64,000 nt of DNA from an uncultured Micrococcaceae bacterium (GCA_947502645.1 CANNAD010000001.1:806001-870000), one strand, 5' to 3'; shown: positions 54,271 to 63,998, numbered from the stretch's first letter. Notes: generated by a model not told the origin, from the sequence alone. A program made the numbers and translations.

Positions 54271-55508
54271 CACTCCCCCTCCGCCGGGACCACCAGAGTT
54301 ACGTCAACGCGCCATCCCGGAGCGCGCGGACCAATCACAGCACGGCCGCCATAGATAGCTGCCCGCTCATGTATCCCGTTGATGCCCTGCCCGGAGCCTA
54401 CCGACTCCTCGTCGAGCGCCCCGGCGCCGTCGTCCGTCACCCGGATCCGGACCATGTTTGCCTCACGCTCGATGAGCACCTCAACCGTACTCACACCCTT
54501 GGCATAGCGCAGAACGTTGGTCAGCGATTCCTGGACAATCCGGTACACCGTCAGTTGAAAACCCTGAAGCTCCGGGAGCGCCCGGCCCTTGGCCACCACC
54601 TTCAGCGGGAGACCCGCCAACCGGAACCCGTCCAGCAACGACGCCAGCGAACCCGTCACCGGCTGCGGTTCACGTGGGGCGGCCGCTCCTTCTCCCTCAC
54701 GGAGGACGCCGAGGACGCGGCGCATATCGGCAAGAGCTGTTCGCCCCGCAGCCGACAATTCCGATAGGACTTCCCCTGCCCGATCCGGATTTTTTCGGAC
54801 CACGACGCCGGCTCCGTCGGAGAGCGCGATCATCACCGATAGTGAATGCGCGACGACGTCATGCATTTCACGGGCGATACGGTTGCGTTCATTGGCGGAG
54901 GCAAGGCGCTCGTTGCGTTCAGCCCAGTTGGCCAGTTCCCGCTCATGCTGACGGTCGCGCCGCACAGTGATGCCGATCCCAACGGCGATGAAATAGGTCA
55001 GGAGGATGAAACCGACCATCACGAGCATCAGGATCGGATCGCCGTCGAAGAGTTCCTGGGGAGCGACCCAGATGGACCCGACGTTCGGGATTGAGGAGAG
55101 CGCCATAACCACGAAAGCGGTCCGCGCCGGGAACTGGAGGGCAACACAGTAGAGGCAGATCCAGATGCCGATCTCGAAGCTGAGGGTGGCGTCACTCAGG
55201 AGCGTGATCAGCGGTTCTGCGGCCGATAAGGCTACGAGGATCAGAATGGGCGCATAACGGCGGAACATGAGGACGCCGGCAGCGAGAATGACCAGCCCGA
55301 TCAACCACCATTGCTGACCGGTGGAGGAACCGACAAACGCGTTGGGCAGTGATCCAAGGACGAAGATGATGGAAACCAGCAGGTCCATCATCCGGGGGTG
55401 ACGATGAAAATAGCGGCGGATCGGACCGCGTCGTCGTTCGTTGATCTCGGTGAAGGAGACGGCGGCCGTTCGTTCCGTCGTCTCCTTCACCAAGGATGAG
55501 GAGCTCAT
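54270..55508 (-). CDS. NarL-type sensor histidine kinase
   Basis: 412 residues. Five or six TM helices fill residues 45-190, then HisKA_3 with His216 (RIAREMHDVVAHSLS) and HATPase_c with VYRIVQESLTNVLRYAKG and GQGINGIHERAAIYGG. Lies 24 bp downstream of the ABC permease gene, so may be part of one transcription unit. Such kinases next to ABC-2 exporters commonly sense cell-envelope stress or antibiotics (inference). Confidence 0.9.
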   Translation of the reverse strand: MSSSSLVKETTERTAAVSFTEINERRRGPIRRYFHRHPRMMDLLVSIIFVLGSLPNAFVGSSTGQQWWLIGLVILAAGVLMFRRYAPILILVALSAAEPLITLLSDATLSFEIGIWICLYCVALQFPARTAFVVMALSSIPNVGSIWVAPQELFDGDPILMLVMVGFILLTYFIAVGIGITVRRDRQHERELANWAERNERLASANERNRIAREMHDVVAHSLSVMIALSDGAGVVVRKNPDRAGEVLSELSAAGRTALADMRRVLGVLREGEGAAAPREPQPVTGSLASLLDGFRLAGLPLKVVAKGRALPELQGFQLTVYRIVQESLTNVLRYAKGVSTVEVLIEREANMVRIRVTDDGAGALDEESVGSGQGINGIHERAAIYGGRAVIGPRAPGWRVDVTLVVPAEGE

Positions 55509-55532
55509 GATGTGAGCTTAGTTCGCGACCGG

Positions 55533-56396
55533 CTAAACGTCGCGATTTTTGGTGACGATCAGGGAAGCTACGAGCAGCACGAGCGCCCAGGCGCCGAGCA
55601 CGAGCGCACCCTGCCACTGGTTGAAGTCGCCGTCCATGATCTGGGTAGCAACCATCTGTTCGCCACCGGAGCCGGGGAGGAAACGGTAGGCATCCTGCAG
55701 CCACTCAGCGATATTGGAGAAGAGCTGCAGCAGGATCGGCAGAACCATCAGCAGCCCGATGCTGGTCACTACGCCGCCAGCAGTATTTCGGATCAATGTC
55801 CCGATCGACATTGCCAGGACGGCTACCAGTGCCAGTACCGATCCGGTGTTGATGATGTGCAGCAGGACGCCGTCATCGGTCAGGCTCAAGGTGAGGTCCG
55901 CCGTCGCGAGGATAGGCTGCGCCACCAGGTAACCAAGGAAAGCCGACCCGGCGCCCACCAAAAAGGCGATGACCGCGAAGACGAGCTGCTTCGCCAACAG
56001 TGCCGGAATACGTCCGGGGACCGCGACCATGGTGGAGCGGATCATCCCCGTGCCCCATTCAGAAGCAATCAGAACCACGGCCAGGGAGGCAATCAGTAGC
56101 TGCCCGAAGATAAGGCCGGAGCCGGGAACCGAAGCTACCATCGCGGAGATCTCCGGGACCTCACCCATATCGACGCCTTCGGGTACAGAGGACGTCATAT
56201 CGGCGAACATTGTGACGGACCAGGCTCCGAGGGCAGCCAGTCCGACCATGACGAGCACCGTGATGGCCAGGAGGATGACCGTGGACGGAACGGTAGTGAT
56301 CTTGATCCACTCAGATTTCAGCACGCGCATGAAATTCACGCCGCCGCTGTTGTTGGTTGAGCGGTGCGTGGGGGTATTGATTGTTGCGGAACTCAT
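55533..56396 (-). CDS. ABC-2-type transporter permease
   Basis: 287 residues from ATG 56396 (GGGAAGGAA upstream), six probable TM helices starting with LLAITVLVMVGLAALG. Partner of the ATPase gene directly upstream: its start lies 1 bp before the ATPase stop. Probably exports a peptide or lipid-like compound; the substrate is unknown. Confidence 0.87.
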   Translation of the reverse strand: MSSATINTPTHRSTNNSGGVNFMRVLKSEWIKITTVPSTVILLAITVLVMVGLAALGAWSVTMFADMTSSVPEGVDMGEVPEISAMVASVPGSGLIFGQLLIASLAVVLIASEWGTGMIRSTMVAVPGRIPALLAKQLVFAVIAFLVGAGSAFLGYLVAQPILATADLTLSLTDDGVLLHIINTGSVLALVAVLAMSIGTLIRNTAGGVVTSIGLLMVLPILLQLFSNIAEWLQDAYRFLPGSGGEQMVATQIMDGDFNQWQGALVLGAWALVLLVASLIVTKNRDV

Positions 56397-56397
56397 G

Positions 56398-57345
56398 TTA
56401 TTTTCCTTCCCCTGCCGTTGCGCCGGAATGCTCTGGTTCAAGATCTTGTGACTGGTATTCAACGGCACCCTGGGTCAACTGCATGTACGCATCTTCCAGT
56501 GAAGCCTGAAGCGGGGTCAGCTCGTAGACCAGCACGTTGTTCTGCAACGCGGTGTACGCGATCTGCCGCGGTTCAACACCGGTCACCTCGAGAAGTTCGG
56601 GCTCCAGCTGCTGGGAACTCACGCCGTCGTTGGCCAGAGCGCCAATGAGAACCTGCGGCTGATCCGTGCGGACCCTTGTGCGGATCTGACCCCGGCCGTC
56701 GATGATTTCCTTGATCGGAGCGTCAGCGATGATCTGGCCCTTGCCGATGACGATCAGGTGGTCTGCCGTGAGCGCCATTTCGCTCATGAGGTGCGAGGAA
56801 AGGAAAACTGTTCGGCCTTCGGCGGCAAGTCCTTTCGCCAGATGCCGCACCCACAGCACGCCCTCAGGATCCAGCCCGTTGACGGGCTCATCGAGGATGA
56901 GCGTCTGCGGGTCGCCCAGCATGGCGGCGGCAATGCCGAGGCGCTGCCCCATACCGAGGGAGAATCCGCCGACTCGTTTTTTGGCCACGGCGCCGAGACC
57001 GGTCATGTCGATGACTTCCTTGACGCGGCTATTCGGGATGCCGTGTGTGGCAGCCATGGCGCGAAGGTGATTGTAGGCCGACCGCTTGGTGTGCACAGCC
57101 TTGGCATCCAGAAGCGCACCGACCTCGTGGAGAGGGGCGCGGTGCTGGCTGTACGGCTTGCCGTTGACGACCACTTCACCGTGCGTAGGGCGGTCCAGGC
57201 CAACGATCATTCGCATCGTGGTGGATTTGCCGGCGCCGTTCGGGCCGAGAAAGCCTGTGACCTTTCCAGGCTGCACGGTGAAGGAGACGTTGCTGACCGC
57301 CGTCTTTGCACCGTAGTTCTTGCCAAGGCCTCGTGCCTCAATCAT
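56398..57345 (-). CDS. ABC transporter ATP-binding protein
   Basis: 315 residues. Walker A GPNGAGKSTTM, signature FSLGMGQRLGIAAAML, Walker B LILDEPVNGLDPEG and H-loop SSHLMSE are all present. BcrA/bacitracin-type subfamily by overall length and the following helical tail. Forms a half-exporter with the ABC-2 permease coded next. Confidence 0.93.
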   Translation of the reverse strand: MIEARGLGKNYGAKTAVSNVSFTVQPGKVTGFLGPNGAGKSTTMRMIVGLDRPTHGEVVVNGKPYSQHRAPLHEVGALLDAKAVHTKRSAYNHLRAMAATHGIPNSRVKEVIDMTGLGAVAKKRVGGFSLGMGQRLGIAAAMLGDPQTLILDEPVNGLDPEGVLWVRHLAKGLAAEGRTVFLSSHLMSEMALTADHLIVIGKGQIIADAPIKEIIDGRGQIRTRVRTDQPQVLIGALANDGVSSQQLEPELLEVTGVEPRQIAYTALQNNVLVYELTPLQASLEDAYMQLTQGAVEYQSQDLEPEHSGATAGEGK

Positions 57346-57490
57346 GGATCATCCTTTTGGATTCGAGGAAGTTTCTCTGCAGGTCAAGAGACCGTACACA
57401 TCCAGCGTATGGGTTCAGGCCTTTCCGGGCGCCCACCGCTGGGACGACATTTCGCCGTCGTCGGCCTAGTCCTCAGGGAGGACGAGCAGG

Positions 57491-58330
57491 TCAGCGGCTG
57501 CTGATGGAGCCGAATTTCCTGATGCACAGGGGAACGAAGATGAGGAGCATGAGCACAATGCCGATGATGATGGTGATCACCGGGTTCTGCAACGTCCAGG
57601 ACGTCGGTGGCGGGAAGGAAGGATCCGTGTTGCCAAACAGCACCCTGGCGGACTGCACCAGCGCCGAGACAGGGTTCCACTCGGCAATATTGCGCAGCAC
57701 TGTAGGCAACGTGTGGAGCGGCACAAACGCGTTGGAGATGAACGTCAACGGAAACAGGATCATGAAGGACGCGTTGTTAATCACCTCAGGGCTGCGGACA
57801 CTCATGCCCAACAGCGCCATAACCCACGAGAACGCGTAGGCAAACAGCAACAACAACGAGATGCCGCCCAACAAACCCCAAAAGCTCGTGGTCACCCGCC
57901 AACCCACCAGCCATCCTGTGCCCATCATGATCAGCATCGAAATGCCGTTGATCATGAGGTCCCCGTTGGTTCGGCCGATCAGCACCGCCGAAGTGCTCAT
58001 GGGCAGCGTCCGGAAGCGGTCAATGATCCCCTCCTTCAAATCCTGCGCCATGGCAGACCCTGAATAGGTGGACCCGAAGATGACGGTCTGGGCAAAGATT
58101 CCTGCCATCAGGAACGAGGTGTAATTATCGATGGCCATCGCGCCCGCATAAACCTGGCTGAACAGCAGCACGAACATGATCGGCTGCAGGATCGTGAACA
58201 CCAGAATGTCCGGAACACGTTTGATCTTGATCAGATTCCGGCGGGTGGCAATCCAGCCGTCGGAGAACCATTGGGCCAGCGGCGAACCTGACGACGACCC
58301 TGGCGTGCCCTGCTCCGTCACTACACTCAT
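57491..58330 (-). CDS. DrrB-type ABC-2 permease
   Basis: 279 residues with six TM helices and the ABC-2 signature region FRTLPMSTSAVLIGRTNGDL in its first half; VFGSTYSGSAMAQDL is typical of the DrrB/NodJ group. Start overlaps the ATPase stop as ATGA. Exports drugs or lipids with its DrrA-like ATPase. Confidence 0.9.
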   Translation of the reverse strand: MSVVTEQGTPGSSSGSPLAQWFSDGWIATRRNLIKIKRVPDILVFTILQPIMFVLLFSQVYAGAMAIDNYTSFLMAGIFAQTVIFGSTYSGSAMAQDLKEGIIDRFRTLPMSTSAVLIGRTNGDLMINGISMLIMMGTGWLVGWRVTTSFWGLLGGISLLLLFAYAFSWVMALLGMSVRSPEVINNASFMILFPLTFISNAFVPLHTLPTVLRNIAEWNPVSALVQSARVLFGNTDPSFPPPTSWTLQNPVITIIIGIVLMLLIFVPLCIRKFGSISSR

Positions 58331-59319
58331 GTGGTTTTCTCCAGTTCCGCTTCATTGGTCGCTTCGTCTTCCTCAGCGATCCGTCCGGTCAGCTTCAGGA
58401 AGACGTCGTCCAGAGTGGGACGGCGGATGCCGGCGTCGTGCAGTTGAACGCCCGCTTCACTGAGGTCCGTGAGCACCCGTTGCAGGGCGATAGCGCCCTC
58501 CTCCACGGGAACTTCCATGGTCCGGCGGTCTCCGCTGGATCTCGGCTCGCCCGCACCGTGCCGAGCCAACGCCTCTCTGGCGGCTCCGGCGTCGGCCGCA
58601 TCAATAATGGTCAACTCAATCCGGTGACCCCCAATGCGGGCCTTCAGTTCATCGGAGGTCCCCTCGGCGATCACCTTGCCGCCGTCGATCACAGCAATAT
58701 TGTCAGCCAGCTGATCCGCCTCCTCCAGGTACTGCGTGGTCAGGAGAACGGTGGTCCCGTCAGAGACCAGATTCTTGATCACATCCCACATACCGAGGCG
58801 GCTGCGGGGGTCAAGGCCGGTTGTCGGTTCGTCGAGGAAAAGGATCTCCGGTCTCGTCACCAGGGCCCCCGCGAGGTCGATCCGGCGTCGCATGCCTCCA
58901 GAGAATCCCTTGACTGGCCGGTTCTGCGCGGCTGTCAGCTCAAACATCTCAATCAGCTCGGTAGCCCTTCGACGCGACTCCTTCTTGCCCAGATGGTAGA
59001 GGCGGCCGACCATGTCCAGGTTCTCAAACCCGGTCAGATTCTCGTCCACCGCGGCGTACTGTCCCGAGACTCCAATAGAGCGGCGAACCGCTTTCGCTTC
59101 ACGCACGACGTCGAGTCCCGCGACGGACGCTTCACCGTCGGTCGGTTTGATGAGGGTGGTCAACACCTTCACCGCGGTGGTCTTTCCGGCGCCGTTGGGG
59201 CCCAACAGACCCTGTACCGTCCCCTTGGGCACGGTGAGATCCAGTCCGTCCAGTGCGTGGACTGGCCCCGTCTTGGCGCTGTATATTTTCGTCAGCCCGC
59301 GGGCCTCAATAATTGCCAT
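58327..59319 (-). CDS. DrrA-type ABC transporter ATP-binding protein
   Basis: 330 residues: Walker A GPNGAGKTTAVK, signature GFSGGMRRRID, Walker B EILFLDEPTTGLDPRSR and H-loop LLTTQYLEEAD, with the C-terminal DUF4162-like domain (TLDDVFLKLTGR) of daunorubicin-resistance ATPases. Divergent from a TetR gene. Probably repressed by it. Confidence 0.94.
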   Translation of the reverse strand: MAIIEARGLTKIYSAKTGPVHALDGLDLTVPKGTVQGLLGPNGAGKTTAVKVLTTLIKPTDGEASVAGLDVVREAKAVRRSIGVSGQYAAVDENLTGFENLDMVGRLYHLGKKESRRRATELIEMFELTAAQNRPVKGFSGGMRRRIDLAGALVTRPEILFLDEPTTGLDPRSRLGMWDVIKNLVSDGTTVLLTTQYLEEADQLADNIAVIDGGKVIAEGTSDELKARIGGHRIELTIIDAADAGAAREALARHGAGEPRSSGDRRTMEVPVEEGAIALQRVLTDLSEAGVQLHDAGIRRPTLDDVFLKLTGRIAEEDEATNEAELEKTT

Positions 59320-59375
59320 GGCGTCAGCATAGATAATCAGGGGCCATCAGAACAGCAGTTTCTCCTTCCCTGAGA

Positions 59376-59392
59376 TTTGCACGGCGTGCAAA
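59376..59392. promoter_or_regulatory. Perfect palindromic operator between drrAB and tetR
   Basis: TTTGCAC-GGC-GTGCAAA, perfect 7-bp arms, 20 bp before the TetR GTG and 56 bp from the DrrA ATG. Position and symmetry fit the adjacent TetR. Confidence 0.7.
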
Positions 59393-59393
59393 A

Positions 59394-59408
59394 TTGCACA
59401 TAGTGTAA
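59394..59408. promoter_or_regulatory. Second, degenerate copy of the TetR operator
   Basis: TTGCAC-ATA-GTGTAA, one base from the first site and with the same 6-3-6 layout (one mismatch between arms). Tandem sites suggest cooperative binding by two TetR dimers. Confidence 0.6.
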
Positions 59409-59412
59409 GCAC

Positions 59413-60054
59413 GTGAATAATCAAGACACCACTACCGACGAGGCGCAAGGCCGCCGCGGACGGCAGAAAACAGCCACCCGCAATGGCATCGGCCAAGCTG
59501 CACTCATCCTCGCCCGCTCCAAAGGACTCGGAAATTTCACGGTCGATGAAGTTGCTGAAAAAGCCGATATCTCGCGTCGCACCTTCTTCAACTACTTCCC
59601 TTCCATCGAGGCAGCGGTCAACCTGCCCGTCGAGCAATTCCTGGACAATGCTCTCGAAAAGCTCACTGAAGAACCGCCCGAGAAGCCAATTCTCGACGCC
59701 GTTCTGGCAGCTGTCGCAGGCAACCTGAACCAGGACATCATGAACGTCCTGATTGAACTGTGCCTCATGAGCACCGGCAGCCCCGAACTCCAGCGCCACG
59801 AACTGCAGACCTGGAGCTGGGCACAACTCCGGCTCGAAGAAGGGCTCCGCCAACGGCTCGGCCTGCCTCCGGAAGCACAAACCCTGTTCATCAGTTGCCT
59901 CGCCGGAGCCCTGATGTCGTGCGGCCGCGAAGCGTTGAGCGAAACCACCCGCATCATCCACGCAAACCCCACCCTGCCCGCATCCGCCACGTTTCAGGGA
60001 CTACTGCTGGAAAGCATCACCATGCTCCGCAGCGGATTCTCACTCACCAACTAA
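59413..60054 (+). CDS. TetR family transcriptional regulator
   Basis: 213 residues, GTG start. N-terminal HTH with IGQAALILARSKGLGNFTVDEVAEKADISRRTFFNYFPS (quoted in part: TVDEVAEKADISRRTFFNYF). C-terminal ligand domain with SCLAGALMSCG. Divergent from drrAB and upstream of the MMPL gene by 12 bp, so it likely controls both exporters through the tandem palindromes upstream. Confidence 0.92.
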   Translation: MNNQDTTTDEAQGRRGRQKTATRNGIGQAALILARSKGLGNFTVDEVAEKADISRRTFFNYFPSIEAAVNLPVEQFLDNALEKLTEEPPEKPILDAVLAAVAGNLNQDIMNVLIELCLMSTGSPELQRHELQTWSWAQLRLEEGLRQRLGLPPEAQTLFISCLAGALMSCGREALSETTRIIHANPTLPASATFQGLLLESITMLRSGFSLTN

Positions 60055-60066
60055 GGAACAGCACCC

Positions 60067-62631
60067 ATGGCATCACTGCTCTACCGACTCGGACGATTCG
60101 CGTACCGCCGCAAATGGCTGGTCATCTCAGCCTGGCTCGTCATCATCCTCGGCGTAGGAGGAGCCATTGCGGCGTTCTCCGGCAAGATGACCAACAGCTT
60201 CAGCATCCCCGGGACTCCGTCGCAGAACGTCCTCAACACCCTCGAAGAAGAGTTCCCAGACGCGGCCGGCGGCCTGGGCACCATCGTTTTTGCCACGCCC
60301 GACGGCGAAGCCTTCAGCGAGCAGCAAAAGGACGCCATCGCCGACGTCGCCTCCGAACTGGCCGAGCACGAGGACGTCAAGGAAGCGCGAAACCCGTTCG
60401 AGATTCAGCAGCAGCTGGACACCGCTGAAGAGCAGATCGCCAAGGGCGAGGCTAAACTCGAGGACGCCCAGGAACAGCTGGAATCAGGGCGCGAACAACT
60501 CGAACAGGCCAAAGCCCAACTGGCTGCAGGCCGTGCGCAGCTTGAAACCGCTGAGAAACAGGCGGACCAGCTCGAGGCCGCAGGGCAAACGGCCCAGGCT
60601 GAGGCCATCCGCGCCCAGTTGGCCCAGCAGAAGACCAAACTCGACGAAGCCGCCGCAACGATCGCCGCGAATGAGAAGAAACTCGCCGAAGGCCAGACCG
60701 AGTTAGAGCAGGGCCGGGCCGAACTGGACGACGCCATCTTCCAGCAGAAAACCAGTCAGGGCGTGCGCTTCGTCTCCGAGGACCAGTCCGCTGCGTTCAT
60801 TCAGGTGCAGTTCAACAACGAAATGATGTCCGTCAGCCCTGATACCCGGACCGACGTCCAGGAAATCGGACAACAGGCAGAAGAGTCAGGTCTCGAAGTC
60901 AACTTCAGCAAAGACATCGTGGAAGACGTCTCAGGGCTCGTCGGGGCGGCCGAGATTGTGGGCCTGGTGGTAGCTGCGGCCGTACTGGTGCTCATGCTGG
61001 GCACCTTCATCGCGGCAGGACTACCTCTCCTCATGGCTGTGGTGGGAGTTGGCGTGGGCGTGGGAACCGCCTTCGCGCTCACCGGACTCATCGAAATGAG
61101 TAGTGTCTCCCCGGTACTTGCGCTCATGCTTGGGCTCGCCGTCGGCATTGACTACTGCCTATTCATCATCAACCGGCACCGCACCCAACTCCTCCAGGGT
61201 TTGTCCATGGAGGAGTCCATTGCACGCGCAACCGGCACCTCAGGTAACGCTGTTTTCTTCGCCGGGCTGACCGTCATCATCGCCCTCGCGGCCCTGGCCG
61301 TCCCCGGCATTCCATTCCTGGCCGTGCTCGGTCTGGTAGGAGCCGGAACGGTCGCCGTCGCCGTCGTCGTAGCCCTGACGCTGACTCCAGCCATGCTGGC
61401 ATTGATTGGCCCCCGCATACTGTCCAAGCGGGCCTGGCGTCGACGCAAGGAGTTCGTCGAAGCTGAAACCCACGAAACCGAGAGCCACGGCTGGAGCCGG
61501 TTCGTCACTTCCTTCCGCTGGCCTGCACTGATCGCGGCCGTCCTGGCCCTCGGCGTCATGGCGATCCCGGCGACCCAGCTGCGTCTGGCACTGCCCGATG
61601 GCAGTTCCGAACCAGTGGAATCCACGGCCTACAAGGCTTACACGCAGCTCGGCGAGAGCTTCGGTGAGGGAATCAACGGGCCGCTGATTGTGGTCGGTGA
61701 TATTCCTGAGGGTCTGAGCGACGAGGAATCGCGTGCTGCGCAGCTCGAGCTCTCTGAAAGGCTCCGCGGATACGACAACGTGGAAGCGGCTGCGTCCATC
61801 GGCACCAGTGAGGACGGCGCGACGACGGCGTTCCAGGTCATCCCCGCGGAGGGCCCCGCGAGCGTCAGCACCGAGAATCTGGTGCACGAGCTGCGGGCTG
61901 ATGCCTCAGCAATTGAGGAATCCACGGGTATCGACATCGGCGTGACCGGGCAGCCGGCCTTGCAGATCGACGTCTCCCAGAAACTGCTGGATGCGCTGCC
62001 GCTCTACCTGGGCATCGTGGTGGGGCTCTCACTCGTTCTGCTGCTGCTGGTCTTCCGGTCCATCATGGTTCCGCTGATCGCAACCGGTGGTTTCATGCTC
62101 TCCCTCGGCGCGAGCTTCGGGGCGATCGTGGCCATCTACCAGTGGGGCTGGCTCTCGACGATCTTCGATGTACCGAACCCTGGTCCGATCCTCAGCTTCC
62201 TGCCGATGATCCTGATCGGCGTGCTCTTCGGCCTGGCCATGGATTACCAGATGTTCCTGGTCTCCGGAATGCGGGAGTCCTACGTCCATGGGCAGGATGC
62301 ACGAACCGCTGTTGTCAGCGGCTTCAATCATGGCGCGAGGGTGGTGACGGCGGCCGCGATCATCATGGTGTCCGTGTTCGCAGGGTTCATCTTCAGCCAC
62401 CTGACCATGGTCCGGCCCATTGGCTTCGCGCTGGCGTTCGGGGTGCTCATGGACGCGTTCGTGGTCCGTATGGCCCTTATCCCAGCCGCCATGCACATTC
62501 TGGGCAAGCACGCCTGGTGGCTGCCCAGGTGGCTCGACAGGATTCTGCCGGATGTTGACGTCGAAGGGGCAAAGCTCCTCAAGGACGCCGACGAGACGAA
62601 GGCCCCAGAGCCGGAACCTGCTGTCCGATAA
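60067..62631 (+). CDS. MMPL/RND-family transporter with coiled-coil insertion
   Basis: 854 residues. The architecture is TM1, an extracytoplasmic domain, five TMs, a second domain and five or six TMs. The first domain contains a long Gln/Glu/Leu-rich coiled coil at residues ~118-225 (repeats such as EQLESGREQLEQAKAQLAAG). TM4-type motif GLAVGIDYCLFIINRHR and the second half's GLAMDYQMFLVSGMRE carry the Asp-Tyr pairs of MMPL proton relay. Probably exports lipids or drugs; co-transcribed with tetR. ATG 60067 with AAGGAA upstream. Confidence 0.92.
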   Translation: MASLLYRLGRFAYRRKWLVISAWLVIILGVGGAIAAFSGKMTNSFSIPGTPSQNVLNTLEEEFPDAAGGLGTIVFATPDGEAFSEQQKDAIADVASELAEHEDVKEARNPFEIQQQLDTAEEQIAKGEAKLEDAQEQLESGREQLEQAKAQLAAGRAQLETAEKQADQLEAAGQTAQAEAIRAQLAQQKTKLDEAAATIAANEKKLAEGQTELEQGRAELDDAIFQQKTSQGVRFVSEDQSAAFIQVQFNNEMMSVSPDTRTDVQEIGQQAEESGLEVNFSKDIVEDVSGLVGAAEIVGLVVAAAVLVLMLGTFIAAGLPLLMAVVGVGVGVGTAFALTGLIEMSSVSPVLALMLGLAVGIDYCLFIINRHRTQLLQGLSMEESIARATGTSGNAVFFAGLTVIIALAALAVPGIPFLAVLGLVGAGTVAVAVVVALTLTPAMLALIGPRILSKRAWRRRKEFVEAETHETESHGWSRFVTSFRWPALIAAVLALGVMAIPATQLRLALPDGSSEPVESTAYKAYTQLGESFGEGINGPLIVVGDIPEGLSDEESRAAQLELSERLRGYDNVEAAASIGTSEDGATTAFQVIPAEGPASVSTENLVHELRADASAIEESTGIDIGVTGQPALQIDVSQKLLDALPLYLGIVVGLSLVLLLLVFRSIMVPLIATGGFMLSLGASFGAIVAIYQWGWLSTIFDVPNPGPILSFLPMILIGVLFGLAMDYQMFLVSGMRESYVHGQDARTAVVSGFNHGARVVTAAAIIMVSVFAGFIFSHLTMVRPIGFALAFGVLMDAFVVRMALIPAAMHILGKHAWWLPRWLDRILPDVDVEGAKLLKDADETKAPEPEPAVR

Positions 62632-62641
62632 CTGAATAAAC

Positions 62642-62675
62642 AACTGTGCGCCGGCCCGAAGGCCGGCGCACAGTT
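62642..62675. terminator. Strong bidirectional terminator
   Basis: Perfect 15-bp stem AACTGTGCGCCGGCC/GGCCGGCGCACAGTT with CGAA tetraloop followed by ATTT, between convergent MMPL and the last gene. Very stable. Confidence 0.93.
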
Positions 62676-62684
62676 ATTTGATGG

Positions 62685-63998
62685 CTAGTCCTCGAAGCTG
62701 ACCGTCAATTTGTCCTTCTCGATCACAACATCACCGGAGAAGTACAGGCTCGCGCTGCTGTCTTCCTTCTCCCATTCGGCAGGTTCGTCGTCCCACGCCG
62801 TGTTGCGCTCATAGGTCACCGTCGCTTCGCCGTCAGTTGCATTGAGGCGCATCTGCGTGCCCTGCCAGCCCTCAGAAACCTCGTACGTTGGCTCCTGTGA
62901 CAGCTTCCAGCTGATATTCCGGTAATCCTTCTCGTCCCCGAACGTGAACATCCGGTTCGGGCAGGACTCCGGCTCCGCCTCCTTCGCAGCCACGCACTTC
63001 TCCAGATACGCTTTTGCCTGCGCGATCGCGTCCTTCTGCACGGCGTCCGTCAGGTTAATCTCGAACTGCACACCCCTCTTGCCGATAGCCAATGGATCAA
63101 CGGAGACGCTGGCCGTCTGCGGTTCGCCGAGAGTCACATACTTGGTTCCCTCCGGCGGGGTGATGACATAGTCACCTGGAAGAACGGGCAGCAGCATTAG
63201 CGGCGACTGCTGACCCGCACTCGAAAGTTCAACATCCACCCCGTTTACCTTGAAAACCCCCTCACCTCCGGGGATTTCGATGGGCAGATGCCACGCAGCA
63301 CCGCTGAGGACCCGCCACTCGTTGAAGACCAGCGCGGTTCGGTCACCTTCCTCCAGAGCGAAAGTGATGGGAACTGTCTTGGAATCCTGCGTGATGTCCG
63401 CAGTAACCAAAGCGCCGTCGTCAGTTGTCTCAATGTCGCGGATCTCATAACCGCTGATCCGGTTCTCGGCAGCCTTGAAAATCTCGTTGTTCAGCAGAAC
63501 CTGTTCCTGGGTGGTCACGTTCGGGTCGAGGATATCGACCGCGGCTTCGGCGTCGCCGTCCTTCAGCGCGTCGAGATACTTCTCGACCTGTGCCTGAGGC
63601 CCGTAAACGGTGGTAGCCGCAACGTTGTACGCCACCGTGGCTCCAACAGAAAGTACGACGACGGCTCCCACAATAATTCCGCCCACCTTGAGTCGCTTTT
63701 TCGTCTGGGCAGTCATGGGCTTGGCTTCGACGACCGGGCCAGCGGACGCGGTCTGGGCGCCGGACGATTCCTGGTCAGGAGAACCGGCTGTAACGCCCTG
63801 GCTATCCGCACCCAACCGTTGCCGGACGCGAACCGGGACAAGGGGAACGAGGGTCGGCGCCACGAAACGTGAGCCCGCTTCGATTGCTGCACCCCACAGC
63901 CCCATGATCAGGAAGGTCCACGGTGCGAGGGCGAGGCTGCCGGAGATCGCAAGGATTCCCGCATCGACGTCGAAGAGGGCAGCGCTGAGGAGTGCCAA
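62685..63998 (-). CDS. Membrane protein with large extracytoplasmic domain, partial at window edge
   Basis: The 437 visible residues are the C-terminal part; the frame is open to the right edge. A hydrophobic stretch (LALAPWTFLIMGLWGAAIEAG) and a second TM (VGGIIVGAVVVLSVGATVAYNV) precede an extracellular region rich in Asp/Glu/Thr, which includes an NTF2-like beginning (VEKYLDALKDGDAEAAVDIL) and two Cys (EKCVAAKEAEPESCPN). Function unknown; the general layout is seen in actinobacterial membrane-anchored proteins. Confidence 0.7.
   Translation of the reverse strand: MALLSAALFDVDAGILAISGSLALAPWTFLIMGLWGAAIEAGSRFVAPTLVPLVPVRVRQRLGADSQGVTAGSPDQESSGAQTASAGPVVEAKPMTAQTKKRLKVGGIIVGAVVVLSVGATVAYNVAATTVYGPQAQVEKYLDALKDGDAEAAVDILDPNVTTQEQVLLNNEIFKAAENRISGYEIRDIETTDDGALVTADITQDSKTVPITFALEEGDRTALVFNEWRVLSGAAWHLPIEIPGGEGVFKVNGVDVELSSAGQQSPLMLLPVLPGDYVITPPEGTKYVTLGEPQTASVSVDPLAIGKRGVQFEINLTDAVQKDAIAQAKAYLEKCVAAKEAEPESCPNRMFTFGDEKDYRNISWKLSQEPTYEVSEGWQGTQMRLNATDGEATVTYERNTAWDDEPAEWEKEDSSASLYFSGDVVIEKDKLTVSFED

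Noticed and set aside
58438-59373. 311-codon frame opposite the drrA-type ATPase gene
   Set aside because: Covers all ATPase motifs on the other strand and would also run over the TetR operators.
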